Source: Pteria penguin
Lineage: Eukaryota; Mollusca; Bivalvia; Pterioida; Pteriidae
Length of the DNA stretch: 64,000 nucleotides
NCBI GenBank assembly: GCA_035048485.1
Contig: CM068581.1
Span: 67,910,381-67,974,380 of the forward strand
Reading direction: 5' to 3'
The position numbers and the translations under genes were made by a program. The notes below the pieces were generated by a model. The model did not search any database. It saw only the letters and a program-made list of their open reading frames with translations, and was not told where the DNA came from. Below are positions 22,992 through 35,419 of the stretch, one piece after another. The number at the start of each line of letters is the position of its first letter. The stretch's first letter is position 1.

Positions 22992-23773
22992 TCTAATACC
23001 ATCAACTTTGACAGTTACAGACTGTGGGCATTTGAACATTTCTTGTTCGTTTGATTTTTGTTTTACGATACTCTGGTTATTTTACTTTTATGGTTACAGC
23101 ATTTGTCTCATTTAATACAATGTAAAGAAATTTAGACCTATGTCACAGACCCACCAAAATTCAAATTTGGGCATTTGAACATTTCATCCACTTCATTTTT
23201 ATCAAGTGGAAAAAAAAAACAATCTTCAAGAAAAATTCTAGAAGTTAGTGTGACTTTTTTATTAGAAAAAAGGACTTTTTTTACATAGCACCTCTGGAAA
23301 ACTGATTTCAAAGGAAAACTTATTCGATGTATTTGAATCCAACTAGTAAAATTTTTTCCAAACATACTTTAACAAAAATAGGTTAATATTTATATTTTAT
23401 TCCAATAAAGTCTGGTATCTGAATATTTTTCCAACAGAATTTGAAAGATGTGGATCTATTTGATACTTATAAAAAACTGATAAAGAAATAAACTTCACTT
23501 CAAATTTGGCTATCTAGATTTGTACATGTATGACATACAACAAACAATCTAAGAAGTAATAAATAACAAGAAACATTCAATGTTCACGAATATTCATCCA
23601 CTTTGTCAAGTGGAAACAAAAAATAACAATCTTCAAGAAAAATTCTAGAAGTCAGTGTCACATCACTGTCTACATTGGTCTATGCAGATATCTGAGGAGT
23701 CTGGTTAGGACACTGAGGGGTAAAACTTGAAGTTTACCGTAAGTGACAATACAATTTCAGTTCTTCTGTGTCA

Positions 23774-23960
23774 ATTCTAAAGGGTTTTGCTCGTAAAATA
23801 CAATCAAAGACATGTAAAACATTTATTCAAAAGTTACTTGTTTGAATGATAAAATATATTTATTATTCCTTTTTACAAAAATTTCTCCAGGAATATGCAC
23901 TGCTCTCTATGATAAAGTTTGATGTTTAACCCAAATGTTTCAATGCTGTTGTCAAAGTTG
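23774..23960 (-). repeat. Right arm of a ~180-bp inverted duplication
   Basis: Inverted partner of 22816-22991. The spacer of about 780 bp itself contains a direct duplication (near 23155-23245 and 23585-23660, sharing CAATCTTCAAGAAAAATTCT). Confidence 0.8.
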
Positions 23961-25424
23961 TGGAATGTTTTTTGTTATCTATTTCATTCACACTTCCCTT
24001 TGGAAGACTTTTTATCATTTCTCAATTAACTAATAATTGACCAATAATTGATTAATACATGTAAGATATTTATTAACACATTTATGTGTGCTTTAAATGA
24101 ATTTATGATAAATGACAATTCTAGTCTTTATCTACGACTTTTTTCAGGGTCTTAGAAAAAATGTTATTCTTAAAAATTTCATGAGAAGTTCCTCAATGTT
24201 ATTTCAAGCTTGTTTATTTTTAAAATAAGACTCAAATTTTACCGCTGTGCAGTTATCAGTTTCCACGATACAATATAATCACTTTAATTTTCAATATTGG
24301 GAAAAAGGTTTTGGTTAAGTCAGCAGGATTTTAGAAAATCCAAAATCTTAAATCTTTTTTGTTTTCTGAAAGAAAATCAGGATGGTGGATCCGTAACTCA
24401 ACAAATTTAAAAAAAAAAGTCGCCTCAGAAATGATGTACAGTGTTGAAAAGAATGAATCATGTAAATGACCAAAGACCAATGAAAGTACCAAGATCTGGT
24501 GTCAGATTCTCAACAATATAAAGAAAAGAAAGTAAAATGACATCTACCTGCAGAGGGATGCCACAGTTTTTTTAAATACAATCAATGTAGAGGTAACTTT
24601 CATTCATCATATCATTGCTGTTAAAATCTTATCATTGCCATTAAAATCTTTTCATCACTGTTAAAATCTTATTATCACCTTTAAAATCTTAACATGACTG
24701 TAAAAACCTTGTCATTGCTGATAAAAGCTTATCATCACTGTAAAACTCTTATCATACCTATCATTGCTGTTAAAAGCTGTAGATTAAGTAGGAGTGTAGG
24801 ATAAAAGAAACAGTGCTATTACAATTATGAAAGACAAGAACAGAAAAGTTAATAATTATGATAAAATCAACAGTTTATTTGTATACTGGAAACCTGCTAT
24901 AATGTAACATGATCTAGAGTCAACAGTATCAGGAAGAGAATAATCAACTGGCTCTGGACTGGAATTTTATCAGTTGTTGCACCTTTGGAGGTTTAGGTAA
25001 ACAGGAACTAAACCAAAGGAAAAGGAAGATCCACCTGGTGAAAGGATTGTGATCTGTTTAGCTCTTTAAGATTTATATACCAGTTTATTTAGAAGAGTTA
25101 CATGCCCCTGTATATTACTTTATTAAACGGTAATGGAAAAGAAATGGTATACAATTTGCACAAAGGCTGCTTTTTAATTACTTTTCTTCTTTGAATGCTT
25201 AACTGACTACAGCATAAAATGATGGTCATGTAGCAGTCACCTTTATGCCTCACAGATATACAGAAGGGGAGAATTCTTATCAAGGGCAAGTTACCTTTAT
25301 GCCGCACAGGGCAGTGAAATCACCTTAATGAACCATGAGTAAAGGTTGTGAAGTTATAAAGCTCTATTTTTAGAAGTATGAAATAATTGATTAAAGTATA
25401 AAAAAAAAATATCTATGAATTTTA
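23961..25424. other. Gene-free stretch downstream of the IAP gene
   Basis: Holds the 20-bp tandem array at 24602-24777 and otherwise AT-rich sequence. No gene seen. Confidence 0.4.
24602..24777 (+). repeat. 20-bp minisatellite
   Basis: About eight to nine diverged copies of a unit close to ATCATTGCTGTTAAAATCTT. Confidence 0.85.
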
Positions 25425-26508
25425 TTATTCATCCATTCCTGGGACTGAATTCCCGAACCCGAGATTGCGTCTAGCATTGGCACGGTCAGCATGATGTTGT
25501 TTGATGTCCAACCGCTTCTTTGAGGATGAGAAAGCAGCTCTGACTTTTTTCTTACAAGATGGGCATTCTGCAATATGGACAATGCAGTTGTAGCAGCATT
25601 GACAGCAACAAGGGTAGAGTGTGTTATGTTCATGAGAATGGAATTTACACTGAACACATGGTTTGCCATCAATTTCGTCACGACCTGAAATAAAAACAGA
25701 ATTTGTACTATGAATATTCTAAATTTTACTTAGGTAGCAGAAAATGAAGGAAATCTGTGTAGAGGACCTTTCAGAAATAATGTTTTGTTAATCAAATGAC
25801 ACTTTTATAATTGGGTTATCAGAATATACAGTGAATGTATGGATTAGAGAAATTTATATAAAAATAAATTCAACCCAGGGCTTAAAAAATTGGCAGGTTT
25901 AGCAAAACCTGACAGAACTGAAACATATCTTCTTTGGATATTAGCACATACAAAACCTTAGGGGATATTTATGTCAAAAGCAATCCATCAAACAGCAAAC
26001 AAATCTAGCATAAAATAAAATTGGGTTGAAATTACACTCTGTCCTAAATGGACCAAATAAGGTTCTAATACGAGCATTTCTCATGCTATCTACACCTATT
26101 TGTCGTCTCCCTGTGTTTGTTTGATTCATGCTTTATGTTATACCAAGATTACTGTCCTTATATGGTAGCAACACCTCTCTGATGAAATAAACCGAAATTT
26201 AAGCCTTCAGAAAGGACCCACTCAACACTGTGAGGGATCTTCCTGATTCATCTAAAAAAAGCAAGATGCTAAAAGAGCCACTGGCCGGACCTTAGGACTT
26301 AGAACTTCTTGCTCACAAGTCAAGCGTCTAAACAGCTGAGCTTTGATTGCTCCACATCATGTTGACATTACGTGGTATCATAGATTTCACAAAAAGAACC
26401 CCCATTTTTTTAATGTGTCATTTGGCAGATCTTCATAAAGACCAAAGTTACAAATCTATATTGCTTTAAGCAAACATTATAATATACGAAAATCACTATG
26501 CTCAAAGT

Positions 26509-26544
<36 letters not shown>

Positions 26545-29500
26545 AACACTATCTCTTGCTTTTATGTTATTATTGATAAAAATGGATATATTTGGAATAT
26601 AATCAATCGAAAAATTAGTAGGTAGAACAAACAGTTTAACAGAAAAACAGTTTAACAGAAAAATAAATAATTTTGGTATATATGAATTTTATGTGTAAAA
26701 ATATTATGAAAAATTTAACAAGTAATGTATGTATATATTTTTGCTTTGTATATATGATTCAAAGGACTCCCAGCCTTTCACAGACCACTAATGTCTAGAG
26801 AACCATTTCAATAATTTCACTTGCACAAGACACATTCACACTGTCAAATTTGTTGAGGTAAACAAATATGGATTCATTAGTTTTGACTGATATAAGCCAA
26901 ACTTTAAGAAAGTTTAAAAGGAATTCTGTAAATAATTAAGTAGTAATGTGTTATAATTTAAAAAAAAGAAAATGCTGAGGGTTCAAACAAATTCACCCTT
27001 AAGTTCAGATTCCTGACCTTTGACTTCAAAATAAATAGGGTCAATCTTAATTTCTTATAGTTGTGTGTCCTTTGGTTTGAATCTTTATACATAGTATCCA
27101 GACCATGTTTTCACTTAATAATTTCACCCAAAGATCAAGTGTCGTTACCTTGACTTTTGACTTCAAAATCAATAGACTTCATTGTCTCTACATGATTACA
27201 AATAAACACATGTCCAATAGGCTATTTTCAAGTAACCGGAAAGGATCGTTAAAAACCTAGATTTAACAAGTCAGACTATGGATAACAGATTGTGCATCAT
27301 ACTTGGTAATATTGATATTTTGTATCCAAAGATAAGATTATTATGTCATAAATAAAATATCGCCAAAGTATGCAGTGTCAGTAGTTTGGATATAACTCGG
27401 AAATAGTCAATTTGGTCTGAATGTTATGTGTGATATTTAATTCTTTTTCCAAAAACCATGATGGTAAATTTTACTTTTTAATTCTTGTTTCAAGAGTTTC
27501 TTTTGCATAATTTTTACAAATCAAGAATTTCAAAAATAATTTGCAGCAGGTGGGGATGAAAATCCAGGATTTTTTCATTATGGCCTTAAACTGCACTTGC
27601 ATTGGATTTATGTCCATAAAACAGTCAAAAACTGATGGAATGCAGCTAAATGCAACAAGTACCATAACTCTGGTACATACAACAGTGTATTAAAGTGGGT
27701 AGGAATGACAAACTAAGTTTTTTTTAACATTATGGCCTTTAACTGCATTTGCATTGAATTTATGTCCTTAAAACAGTCAAAAACTGATGGAATGCAGCTA
27801 AATGAAAAATGGTCTTAAACTCTGATATATATAACAGTGTACTTCATTCCAATCAAATACCTAAATATTAACAAAAATTTCAGAATAACCATAATTTAAT
27901 TCCATAAAGAGTTGTATCTTGCTCAAAACTAGACATTGCATCTACATTTCTTGGAATATAATGTGCAAGTAGTCATGCAGTTAAACTAAAGGATAACTTT
28001 TTTTCTCAATACCTTACATGCAAACATGTTTAACAGGGACATTGAACTTTGAGATATGATCTTGTGTCTTGGTCATGACCTACCCTTATGTGAAAGGTAA
28101 AAATAGTGACATCCTATGAGCAAACTATCCAGATTCTACATGTAAGATAGAAAGCAATCAAGCTAGAGTCCTGAAATGCTTTTCAAGAAAAATAATCTGT
28201 GTCCTTCACCTCTGAAACCAAAAACACTTGGGGGATTCTCCCTGGGTCATGGGCATGTTCTATGCAAAGTATCATGACTCTAGCTTGCAAAAAACATCAA
28301 GCTGCAATTCTGTCAGAAAAACTTTTGATAGAACAAAATTCTGTGACTTTGACCTTTTGGCCCTAAGTAATACTAGGATGTTGGTCCTGGGCATCCTGTG
28401 TCAGAAGTATTACAACTCTAGGATGAAAATAATCTTCATGTACAGTCAGGCACTCCTGTCCATGGATTAAGAGAGAGATACGGTGGTAACATAATCCAAC
28501 CAGTTAGCTCCCTTACCAATGTGTTGGTTTGGGGTGGGGGGAATAATTATGCACACAAAGCATGATCATTTGGTAAATGGCATAAAGATTGAAAATTATG
28601 TAGCAAGGAGCAATTAAATATACAAACCTCTTGCATTATGGGAAGGTGTAGATGTAGAAGTCATCGAAGCCAGGCACTGTGCAGCAGCAGATGGGTCAGG
28701 GGGTTCTGTGTTCTGTTGCTTACTCAACTGCTGTATAAACTGTTCTAGTTCTTCTTGATATTGATTTTTATCTTGTATGCTTGGATCTACAAGTTATTTA
28801 TAACTAAATGTTTACAATTTGTTAAGCTCGAACTGTAAGATTACTTTGCATTTATTTAAATCAATAGACTTTTTACAGGATGTAAGGGGCCTCATTCCTG
28901 ACAACTAACTTTGCCTAGATATTCATGCTGACGTCACAGTAACATGATACAAATTAAAGTACTAAGATATCATATGTCGGATATTCAATGAGAACTAAGA
29001 TAATGTAAGGAAGGTACAAGTGTACTGACATTATTAATGATAAAAAGAAACAAATCGAAGGACCTGAGGTCCTGAAAGATACTCCTACTCAAATCTTGTT
29101 GTGAGTAGAGCTCTCATATATCACACTAAGGACACCTCTACCTCATTTTGTATGAAGTTGATTGAAATGAGTTATGTTATTACAAATGAATGAAAATAAG
29201 GTAGTGCACAGAGAAACCTGTTCATAAGGTTATTCAATCATGTGATCCAATAGTAGTGTGGTGGGTTCAGAAGGAGGGGGTGCCCCCTTTCCGCCACATA
29301 TTTACAAGAAAAAATCCAGATTTTGCATCAAAAATGGCCAAGCAGTTTGGCTTATACACATGTAAGCCCCCCTTTTTGGAAATCCTGGATCCACCACTGC
29401 ATGGATTGTCCATCTTTTCCAGTTAGGTGTTTTGAATTTTTTATACTGATTTCTATATTTAAAGGCTAGACTGGTTATTCAAATTAATCGATGAGATTGA

Positions 29501-32500
29501 TGAGATTGAACAATGTTCCATGCAACACATTATACTTGATAAGGAGTATCTTAAAAAGGGATTAATATAAATTTACCTATTGATTTATTTCATACCCATT
29601 TCAAAGTTTTCAATTAAACTGTGGCAACAATTACACACAATAATTCAAAATTTGATGAATGGCCAAGATCTATCAACTTAATGATTGATACATTTACTGT
29701 ATCAGAATACCCTCATCACATGTTCAGTTCTATATCCAAAATTCGGGAGCAAAGGACTCTATAAATAGATCATACTGTTATTAATCCTCTTATATTTGCA
29801 TATTATTTATGTAGACTTATAGGCATAATCAAATATACCACTGAAATTTAACACCATTGTTTTTAAATGATATTACAAAAATCATCTAACACAATATAAA
29901 TACCACCTAAAATAACATTGCACATAAATACTTACAATGGTTAGCTTCTCTGTATTCTTCAAACTTTTTGATGACATTTGGGTCGTAATTCTGCGAAACT
30001 TGTCGGACAAATTGTTTCATCATCTCTTTATGAACAGGATCACGTGACGGAAGGGGATCATTCTGCTGGAGAAATGAACATCTCGGAAAGAAACGCTTAT
30101 GTTCCTCCCAAGGATTGTCATTAGGTTCCCAGTTTCTCAACAATCCAGCACACTGAAAACATCGTACAGCATCTCCTTTCTCTATGAAAATGGAACAAAA
30201 TTCTTATGAAGTATATGCATATATGAACATTTAAATGTCCAGTCTTTTTGTAATTATTTACAGGGTTTCAACAGATCTTTATCCTCAATGGGATGAATGG
30301 AGAAGCAAAATAAAGATATGGTTCTAATCAGACTGTAAACGTACTTGATACAAAGAATTCAACACTGCATCGCACATATCAATCATTTCCGAATCTATAA
30401 CATGGCTTAATATATCAATACATTTATCATATATGTATGAGGATCAATTCTTTATTTCTGGAAAATTTGTAAAAAAAAAAAGTATATTTACAGATGGAAG
30501 GCATTGACATTTGTGCAAAAAATTTTTAGGTAAGAATAGAAGTTAAGAATAGAAAGCTTGGAATCACAAGGCATGTATGACCTGTCATGCAGTCACAAGT
30601 TGACGTCACACAATATGTCTGTTGTGTTATAAATTTTGTTAACACAGCACCTAAAACCTTAATACATAATTCTTTTTCTATTTGTTATCTAAGGAAGGAG
30701 TTTTTATTGTTCGCTTCCAATGCAAATGAAGCTAACATGTCATTCGCTTCCAATGCAAATGAAACTATCATGTCACAAGCAAATTCCATGAACCGCATCG
30801 TAGTTCTTCAGAAAATTTGCACATGACATACTGACTTCATATTCTATTAACACCAAGGATAAGACATTCATTCCCTGTACGTTCATATAATGTGTATTAC
30901 TGCAAATCATACTTTGTGAAGCTGAAATCTAACTTTCTCATTGATATCACAAGTATTACATGTAGTAAATAAATCATGTGATTACTCTGAAACGGCCCCT
31001 TCCGCCTAGTCCATAGGGACCATTTCAAAGTTATTACATCATTTATTTATGAATACCTATAATTAATATTATCCTAGTGAATATGATTTGTACACTGCTG
31101 ACAGCTTAATAGATTCTCCAAACCTCATTGCTATATATGTATTGTGATGGTATGACATAATCATACATAGCAACCATGTGCAATCTTCATTCATTATTGT
31201 GTATTTGCTGGAGTTGTTTTCTTGGAAAATAAAGGTCACCATGACCTATACTAAACAATTCACCATGATTCTCAGTTAATCATGATCTTTAATGACAATT
31301 TGATTTACGGTATGACAAAGTATCTATATTGTTCTGTTTTAATGCAGACAATAATTGTCCTGAGATAATAAATTTCTTTCTTGGACTCCAAATAATTCAG
31401 GTTTCATTATTTGGTATTTATAATAACTATAATATGCTTGAACTATGATTCAAATTTTTACTATACAAGATGTATTTCCTTGATCTTTTATGTAAGGATT
31501 TATCAAGTAATAACGTTTGGAACAGTTCAATGTAATATCATGGTACATTTCATATTGTGAGCCTTGTATTGTGACATGTATCGTATCGTGAGGTATTCAT
31601 ATCGTTGCACCGGTAATACAGGTCTTTCGTAATACAAAGTTACCTGCTCTTTGAGTAGACATCTAATTGAGAATAACTGTGACAAACCAAATCTATGGAA
31701 TTGAAATTACAGAAAATGAACAAACAAAAATGCTATTTCAAAATTGATGGCACAATGATTACGCCATCAGATACCTTACCAAATGTGAAATGACTCTACA
31801 TTTTGATGATGACGAATAGTTCATAGAAAAAAAATATTGATAATGGACATTTTCAGTAATATAATGATTATTTTATGGTGATTTTTTTCACTTTTATGGT
31901 GACGGAATCTACCTGATTTATTTTCACATATATTTCCATCTTTGCAACAGATCCACATGAAGCAGCAAGGAACATTTTGTAATAAACCAAAATTAACTGT
32001 GACTCATGGCTTAGTATATCAATGTCTCATTTGAAAGACATCTCAACAGCAAGTAAGCAATGGAACTTGAACCTTGGACCTCCTGACCAGATCTGGAATG
32101 CTATACCTAACCAGACCTGGCTACCTAGGATACTGAACCCCACATTTTTAAATATATTCCAAAATGTAATCATAATTACCCAGATAAAAGAATCCTGCTG
32201 CAGCTAATTCCGTTGGTCTTTGTTTCATGCCTCTAGGCCAATACTCTTCATATGTTTTAAGTCTATCATCTAAATTTTTATACTGTGGGTACACAGGTGC
32301 TTCAGATGTTTCACTAGCTTTTAATGGAATATTCTGTGATTGTGCTGATCCCCCCAATACAAAGGGACATCTGGGCGAATGCTTTCTATGCTCTGTTTCC
32401 ACATCATCCCCGTCTTCCCAGTCTCGCAGTATAACATTACAAAATGCACATATGACCCTGTCACCCGATCCCAGGTAATAAAATCCATTTTTGGCCAGGG

Positions 32501-32660
32501 CAACTTTGGATACCGAGTGATAACGTGGCCATGAATTGAATGTTTCTAATCTGTATAGCTCTGCTCTGTAATGTTGGAAGTCATCTGTATTATGGTCGTC
32601 ATAGCAATCTGGGACATTGTTTACAGGTCCATCAACAGTATCGCAATCCAAGAAGACCAT
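25425..32660 (-). CDS. Inhibitor-of-apoptosis protein: two BIR domains plus RING-like (four coding exons, 381 aa)
   Basis: Model: complement(join(25425..25684, 28628..28786, 29936..30181, 32180..32660)); 481+246+159+260 nt, all GT-AG, all introns phase 1, one open frame. BIR1 is about residues 32-101 with Cys71, Cys74, His91, Cys98 (C-x2-C-x16-H-x6-C). BIR2 is about 133-198, split by an intron, with Cys168, Cys171, His188, Cys195. A Gln-rich linker (about 243-295) leads to a C-terminal RING-like finger: Cys305, 308, 321, 323, 326, 329, 336, 339. The usual RING His is Cys323 here, giving C4C4, and a basic tail follows the last Cys pair. The family binds caspases or IAP-binding-motif proteins through BIRs and can act as an E3 ubiquitin ligase through the RING; those roles are inferred. 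An in-frame TGA lies before the ATG, and a splice acceptor at 32705-32706 implies a further 5' noncoding exon upstream. Length and domain order fit BIRC2/3/7-type invertebrate IAPs; no UBA or CARD is seen. Confidence 0.88.
26098..26365 (-). mobile_element. Diverged SINE in IAP intron 3
   Basis: Contains GTTTGATTCATGCTTTATG, TATGGTAGCAACACC, ACCCACTCAACACTG and an AGTCAAGCGTCTAAACAG tRNA-like end, the same order as the copy at 22500-22790. Confidence 0.55.
26509..26539 (+). repeat. Poly-G tract
   Basis: About 30 consecutive G. Other long G runs lie near 36209-36223, 40033-40050, 41852-41860, 41916-41928 and 49242-49251. Confidence 0.9.
27571..27845 (+). repeat. ~150-bp tandem duplication
   Basis: Two copies share CATTATGGCC, AACTGCA, TTTATGTCC and AAACAGTCAAAAACTGATGG. 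Located in IAP intron 3. Confidence 0.75.
29253..29400 (+). mobile_element. CAGTGGCGGAT-type MITE (degraded left end)
   Basis: About 148 bp. The right end GGATCCACCACTG and the internal CAGATTTTGC and AAATGG blocks match the better-preserved copies at 56017-56165 and 58176-58405. Lies in IAP intron 2. Confidence 0.65.
30710..30775 (+). repeat. 33-bp tandem duplication with octamer motif
   Basis: Two near-identical units beginning TTCGCTTCCAATGCAAATGA. Each carries ATGCAAAT, the POU-domain octamer. Located in the first coding intron of the IAP gene. Confidence 0.7.
31861..32145 (-). mobile_element. Diverged SINE in IAP intron 1
   Basis: CACTTTTATGGTGACGG, AACAGATCCACATGAAGC and ATTTGAAAGACATCTCAACAG follow the SINE core order. 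The end at about 32040-32130 has tRNA-like text. Confidence 0.5.
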
Positions 32661-32736
32661 CTTAATTATGAAATTTGGATGTCAGCAGATTTCATCAAAT
32701 CACTCTGTAAAATAAATAATAGCTAAAATATCAATT

Positions 32737-33607
32737 GTTTCATATGTTGTGCATGTTAAAGAACATAAAATTATGTAAAACTATAGAGAGCATATAAGTT
32801 GGTCTGGGAGTATCATTTGGACTTTGAATCTTAGGACATGGAATGTACAATATACCTTCTTCCTATTTTACCTGATGAATTTGTATTGTATTGTCTAACG
32901 TCCAACAATCCAAGTTTTGCTGAGGATTTTCATAACACTGTTATTGCTTGGATTGTGATGTCACAATAATTTGACATAAATATGAATAGCAAAGCATCAT
33001 ACTTTGGATATTGCCATTTACATAATGTAAAATTGGAGGAAAGTGTATTTCTGCTGTCATCATACTGTCATTTTCCTAAGCTCATTTATTTTTTTCTGCC
33101 TTCTTAAATCTGTCCTTTGGATGAGACAGTATAGACCATAATGTCCCATGTCAAGGTTATAATACATTGGCTTCGGGTGGGTCCATAGCAACTGTCGTTA
33201 AATCCTGGCTTGATGCCAAACTGGACCAGCACTTTTTGAAACACTGTCATACTATAAAGATCATAACGAAGTCACATATAGTACACAATGTCATACATAA
33301 AGTAGCTTCCTTATATATTCCAGAAATTATTTTGGAAAATGATGAACATATCAGGCTCAAATCATTGAGCCATTGAGGTACTTGTCCCAAGTCGGCTCTG
33401 CAGGGTTTTTATTGTTAAAACAAGCTATGTAGACCTTGAACTTTAAAGGATCACGAAGGATCATACATGTCTGCATTTTGACTAAAATCCCGCCACTAGT
33501 TGTCTGCATAATTGTCAACGGTGGGTACTTGGTCACAACTCATATAGTACAAGTTACAACTCCTTCTCGAGGATCCATTCGCAACTTTCAATCTCCAACC
33601 ATACAAA
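32737..33607. repeat. 871-bp tandem unit, copy 1
   Basis: Begins GTTTCATATGTTGTGCATG and ends at a CCATACAAA junction. Contains a SINE-core remnant (GGATGAGACAGTATAGACC, GCTTCGGGTGGGTCC) and a hairpin pair, ACAATCCAAG at 32905 and CTTGGATTGT at 32947. Starts only about 30 bp upstream of the splice acceptor serving the first IAP coding exon. The short frames in the unit repeat with it and look non-coding. Confidence 0.93.
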
Positions 33608-34478
33608 GTTTCATATGTTGTGCATGTTAAAGAACATAAAATTATGTAAAACTATAGAGAGCATATAAGTTGGTCTGGGAGTATCATTTGGACTTTGAAT
33701 CTTAGGACATGGAATGTACAATATATCTTCTTCCTATTTTACCTGATGAATTTGTATTGTATTGTCTAACGTCCAACAATCCAAGTTTTGCTGAGGATTT
33801 TCATAACACTGTTATTGCTTGGATTGTGATGTCACAATAATTTGACATAAATATGAATAGCAAAGCATCATACTTTGGATATTGCCATTTACATAATGTA
33901 AAATTGGAGGAAAGTGTATTTCTGCTGTCATCATACTGTCATTTTCCTAAGCTCATTTATTTTTTTCTGCCTTCTTAAATCTGTCCTTTGGATGAGACAG
34001 TATAGACCATAATGTCCCATGTCAAGGTTATAATACATTGGCTTCGGGTGGGTCCATAGCAACTGTCGTTAAATCCTGGCTTGATGCCAAACTGGACCAG
34101 CACTTTTTGAAACACTGTCATACTATAAAGATCATAACGAAGTCACATATAGTACACAATGTCATACATAAAGTAGCTTCCTTATATATTCCAGAAATTA
34201 TTTTGGAAAATGATGAACATATCAGGCTCAAATCATTGAGCCATTGAGGTACTTGTCCCAAGTCGGCTCTGCAGGGTTTTTATTGTTAAAACAAGCTATG
34301 TAGACCTTGAACTTTAAAGGATCACGAAGGATCATACATGTCTGCATTTTGACTAAAATCCCGCCACTAGTTGTCTGCATAATTGTCAACGGTGGGTACT
34401 TGGTCACAACTCATATAGTACAAGTTACAACTCCTTCTCGAGGATCCATTCGCAACTTTCAATCTCCAACCATACAAA
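33608..34478. repeat. 871-bp tandem unit, copy 2
   Basis: Almost identical to copy 1; one visible change is ATATACC to ATATATC near the start. Confidence 0.93.
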
Positions 34479-35419
34479 GTTTCATATGTTGTGCATGTTA
34501 AAGAACATAAAATTATGTAAAACTATAGAGAGCATATAAGTTGGTCTGGGAGTATCATTTGGACTTTGAATCTTAGGACATGGAATGTACAATATATCTT
34601 CTTCCTATTTTACCTGATGAATTTGTATTGTATTGTCTAACGTCCAACAATCCAAGTTTTGCTGAGGATTTTCATAACACTGTTATTGCTTGGATTGTGA
34701 TGTCACAATAATTTGACATAAATATGAATAGCAAAGCATCATACATTGGATATTGCCATTTACATAATGTAAAATTGGAGGAAAGTGTATTTCTGCTGTC
34801 ATCATACTGTCATTTTCCTAAGCTCATTTATTTTTTTCTGCCTTCTTAAATCTGTCCTTTGGATGAGACAGTATAGACCATAATGTCCCATGTCAAGGTT
34901 ATAATACATTGGCTTCGGGTGGGTCCATAGCAACTGTCGTAAAATCCTGGCTTGATGCCAAACTGGACCAGCACTTTTATGAAACACTGTCATACTATAA
35001 AAATCATGATGAAGTCACATATAGTACACAATGTCATACTTAAAGTAGCTTCCTTATATATTCCAGAAATTATTTTGGAAAATGATGAACATATCAGGCT
35101 CAAATCATTGAGCCATTGAGGTACTTGTCCCAAGTCGGCTCTGCAGGGTTTTTATTGTTAAAACAAGCTATGTAGACCTTGAACTTTAAAGGATCACGAA
35201 GGATCATACATGTCTGCATTTTGACTAAAATCCCGCCACTAGTTGTCTGCATAATTGTCAACGGTGGGTACTTGGTCACAACTCATATAGTACAAGTTAC
35301 AACTCCTTCTCGAGTAATTTCTATTGAAACGGTCGGCTCATACCCGTATGAGCCGACCGTTTCAATAGAAATTACTTCTCGAGGATCCATTCGCAACTTT
35401 CAATCTCCAACTATACAAA
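34479..35419. repeat. 871-bp tandem unit, copy 3, with insertion
   Basis: Same unit with several substitutions (for example ATACATTGG for ATACTTTGG near 34741 and GTCGTAAAATCC for GTCGTTAAATCC) plus a 69-bp net insertion at 35315. It is the most diverged copy. Confidence 0.93.
35315..35375. mobile_element. Minimal palindromic insertion with 8-bp target duplication
   Basis: A 61-bp insert flanked by TTCTCGAG at 35307-35314 and again at 35376-35383. The insert is almost wholly a perfect palindrome of about 30-bp arms (GTAATTTCTATTGAAACGGT at the left end) around a 2-bp CC centre. Copies 1 and 2 of the host repeat show the empty site with one TTCTCGAG. An 8-bp duplication would suit hAT- or P-type transposition, but the family is not recognised. 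Confidence 0.8.

Noticed and set aside
33167..34501. Repeated 69- and 64-codon frames at 33167, 33436, 34038 and 34307
   Set aside because: They recur because the 871-bp unit recurs; they cross a SINE core and show no domain or selection signature.
35307..35390. CTCGAGGATCC string that looks like joined cloning sites
   Set aside because: It is present in all three copies of the genomic repeat and flanked by normal sequence, so vector contamination is unlikely.
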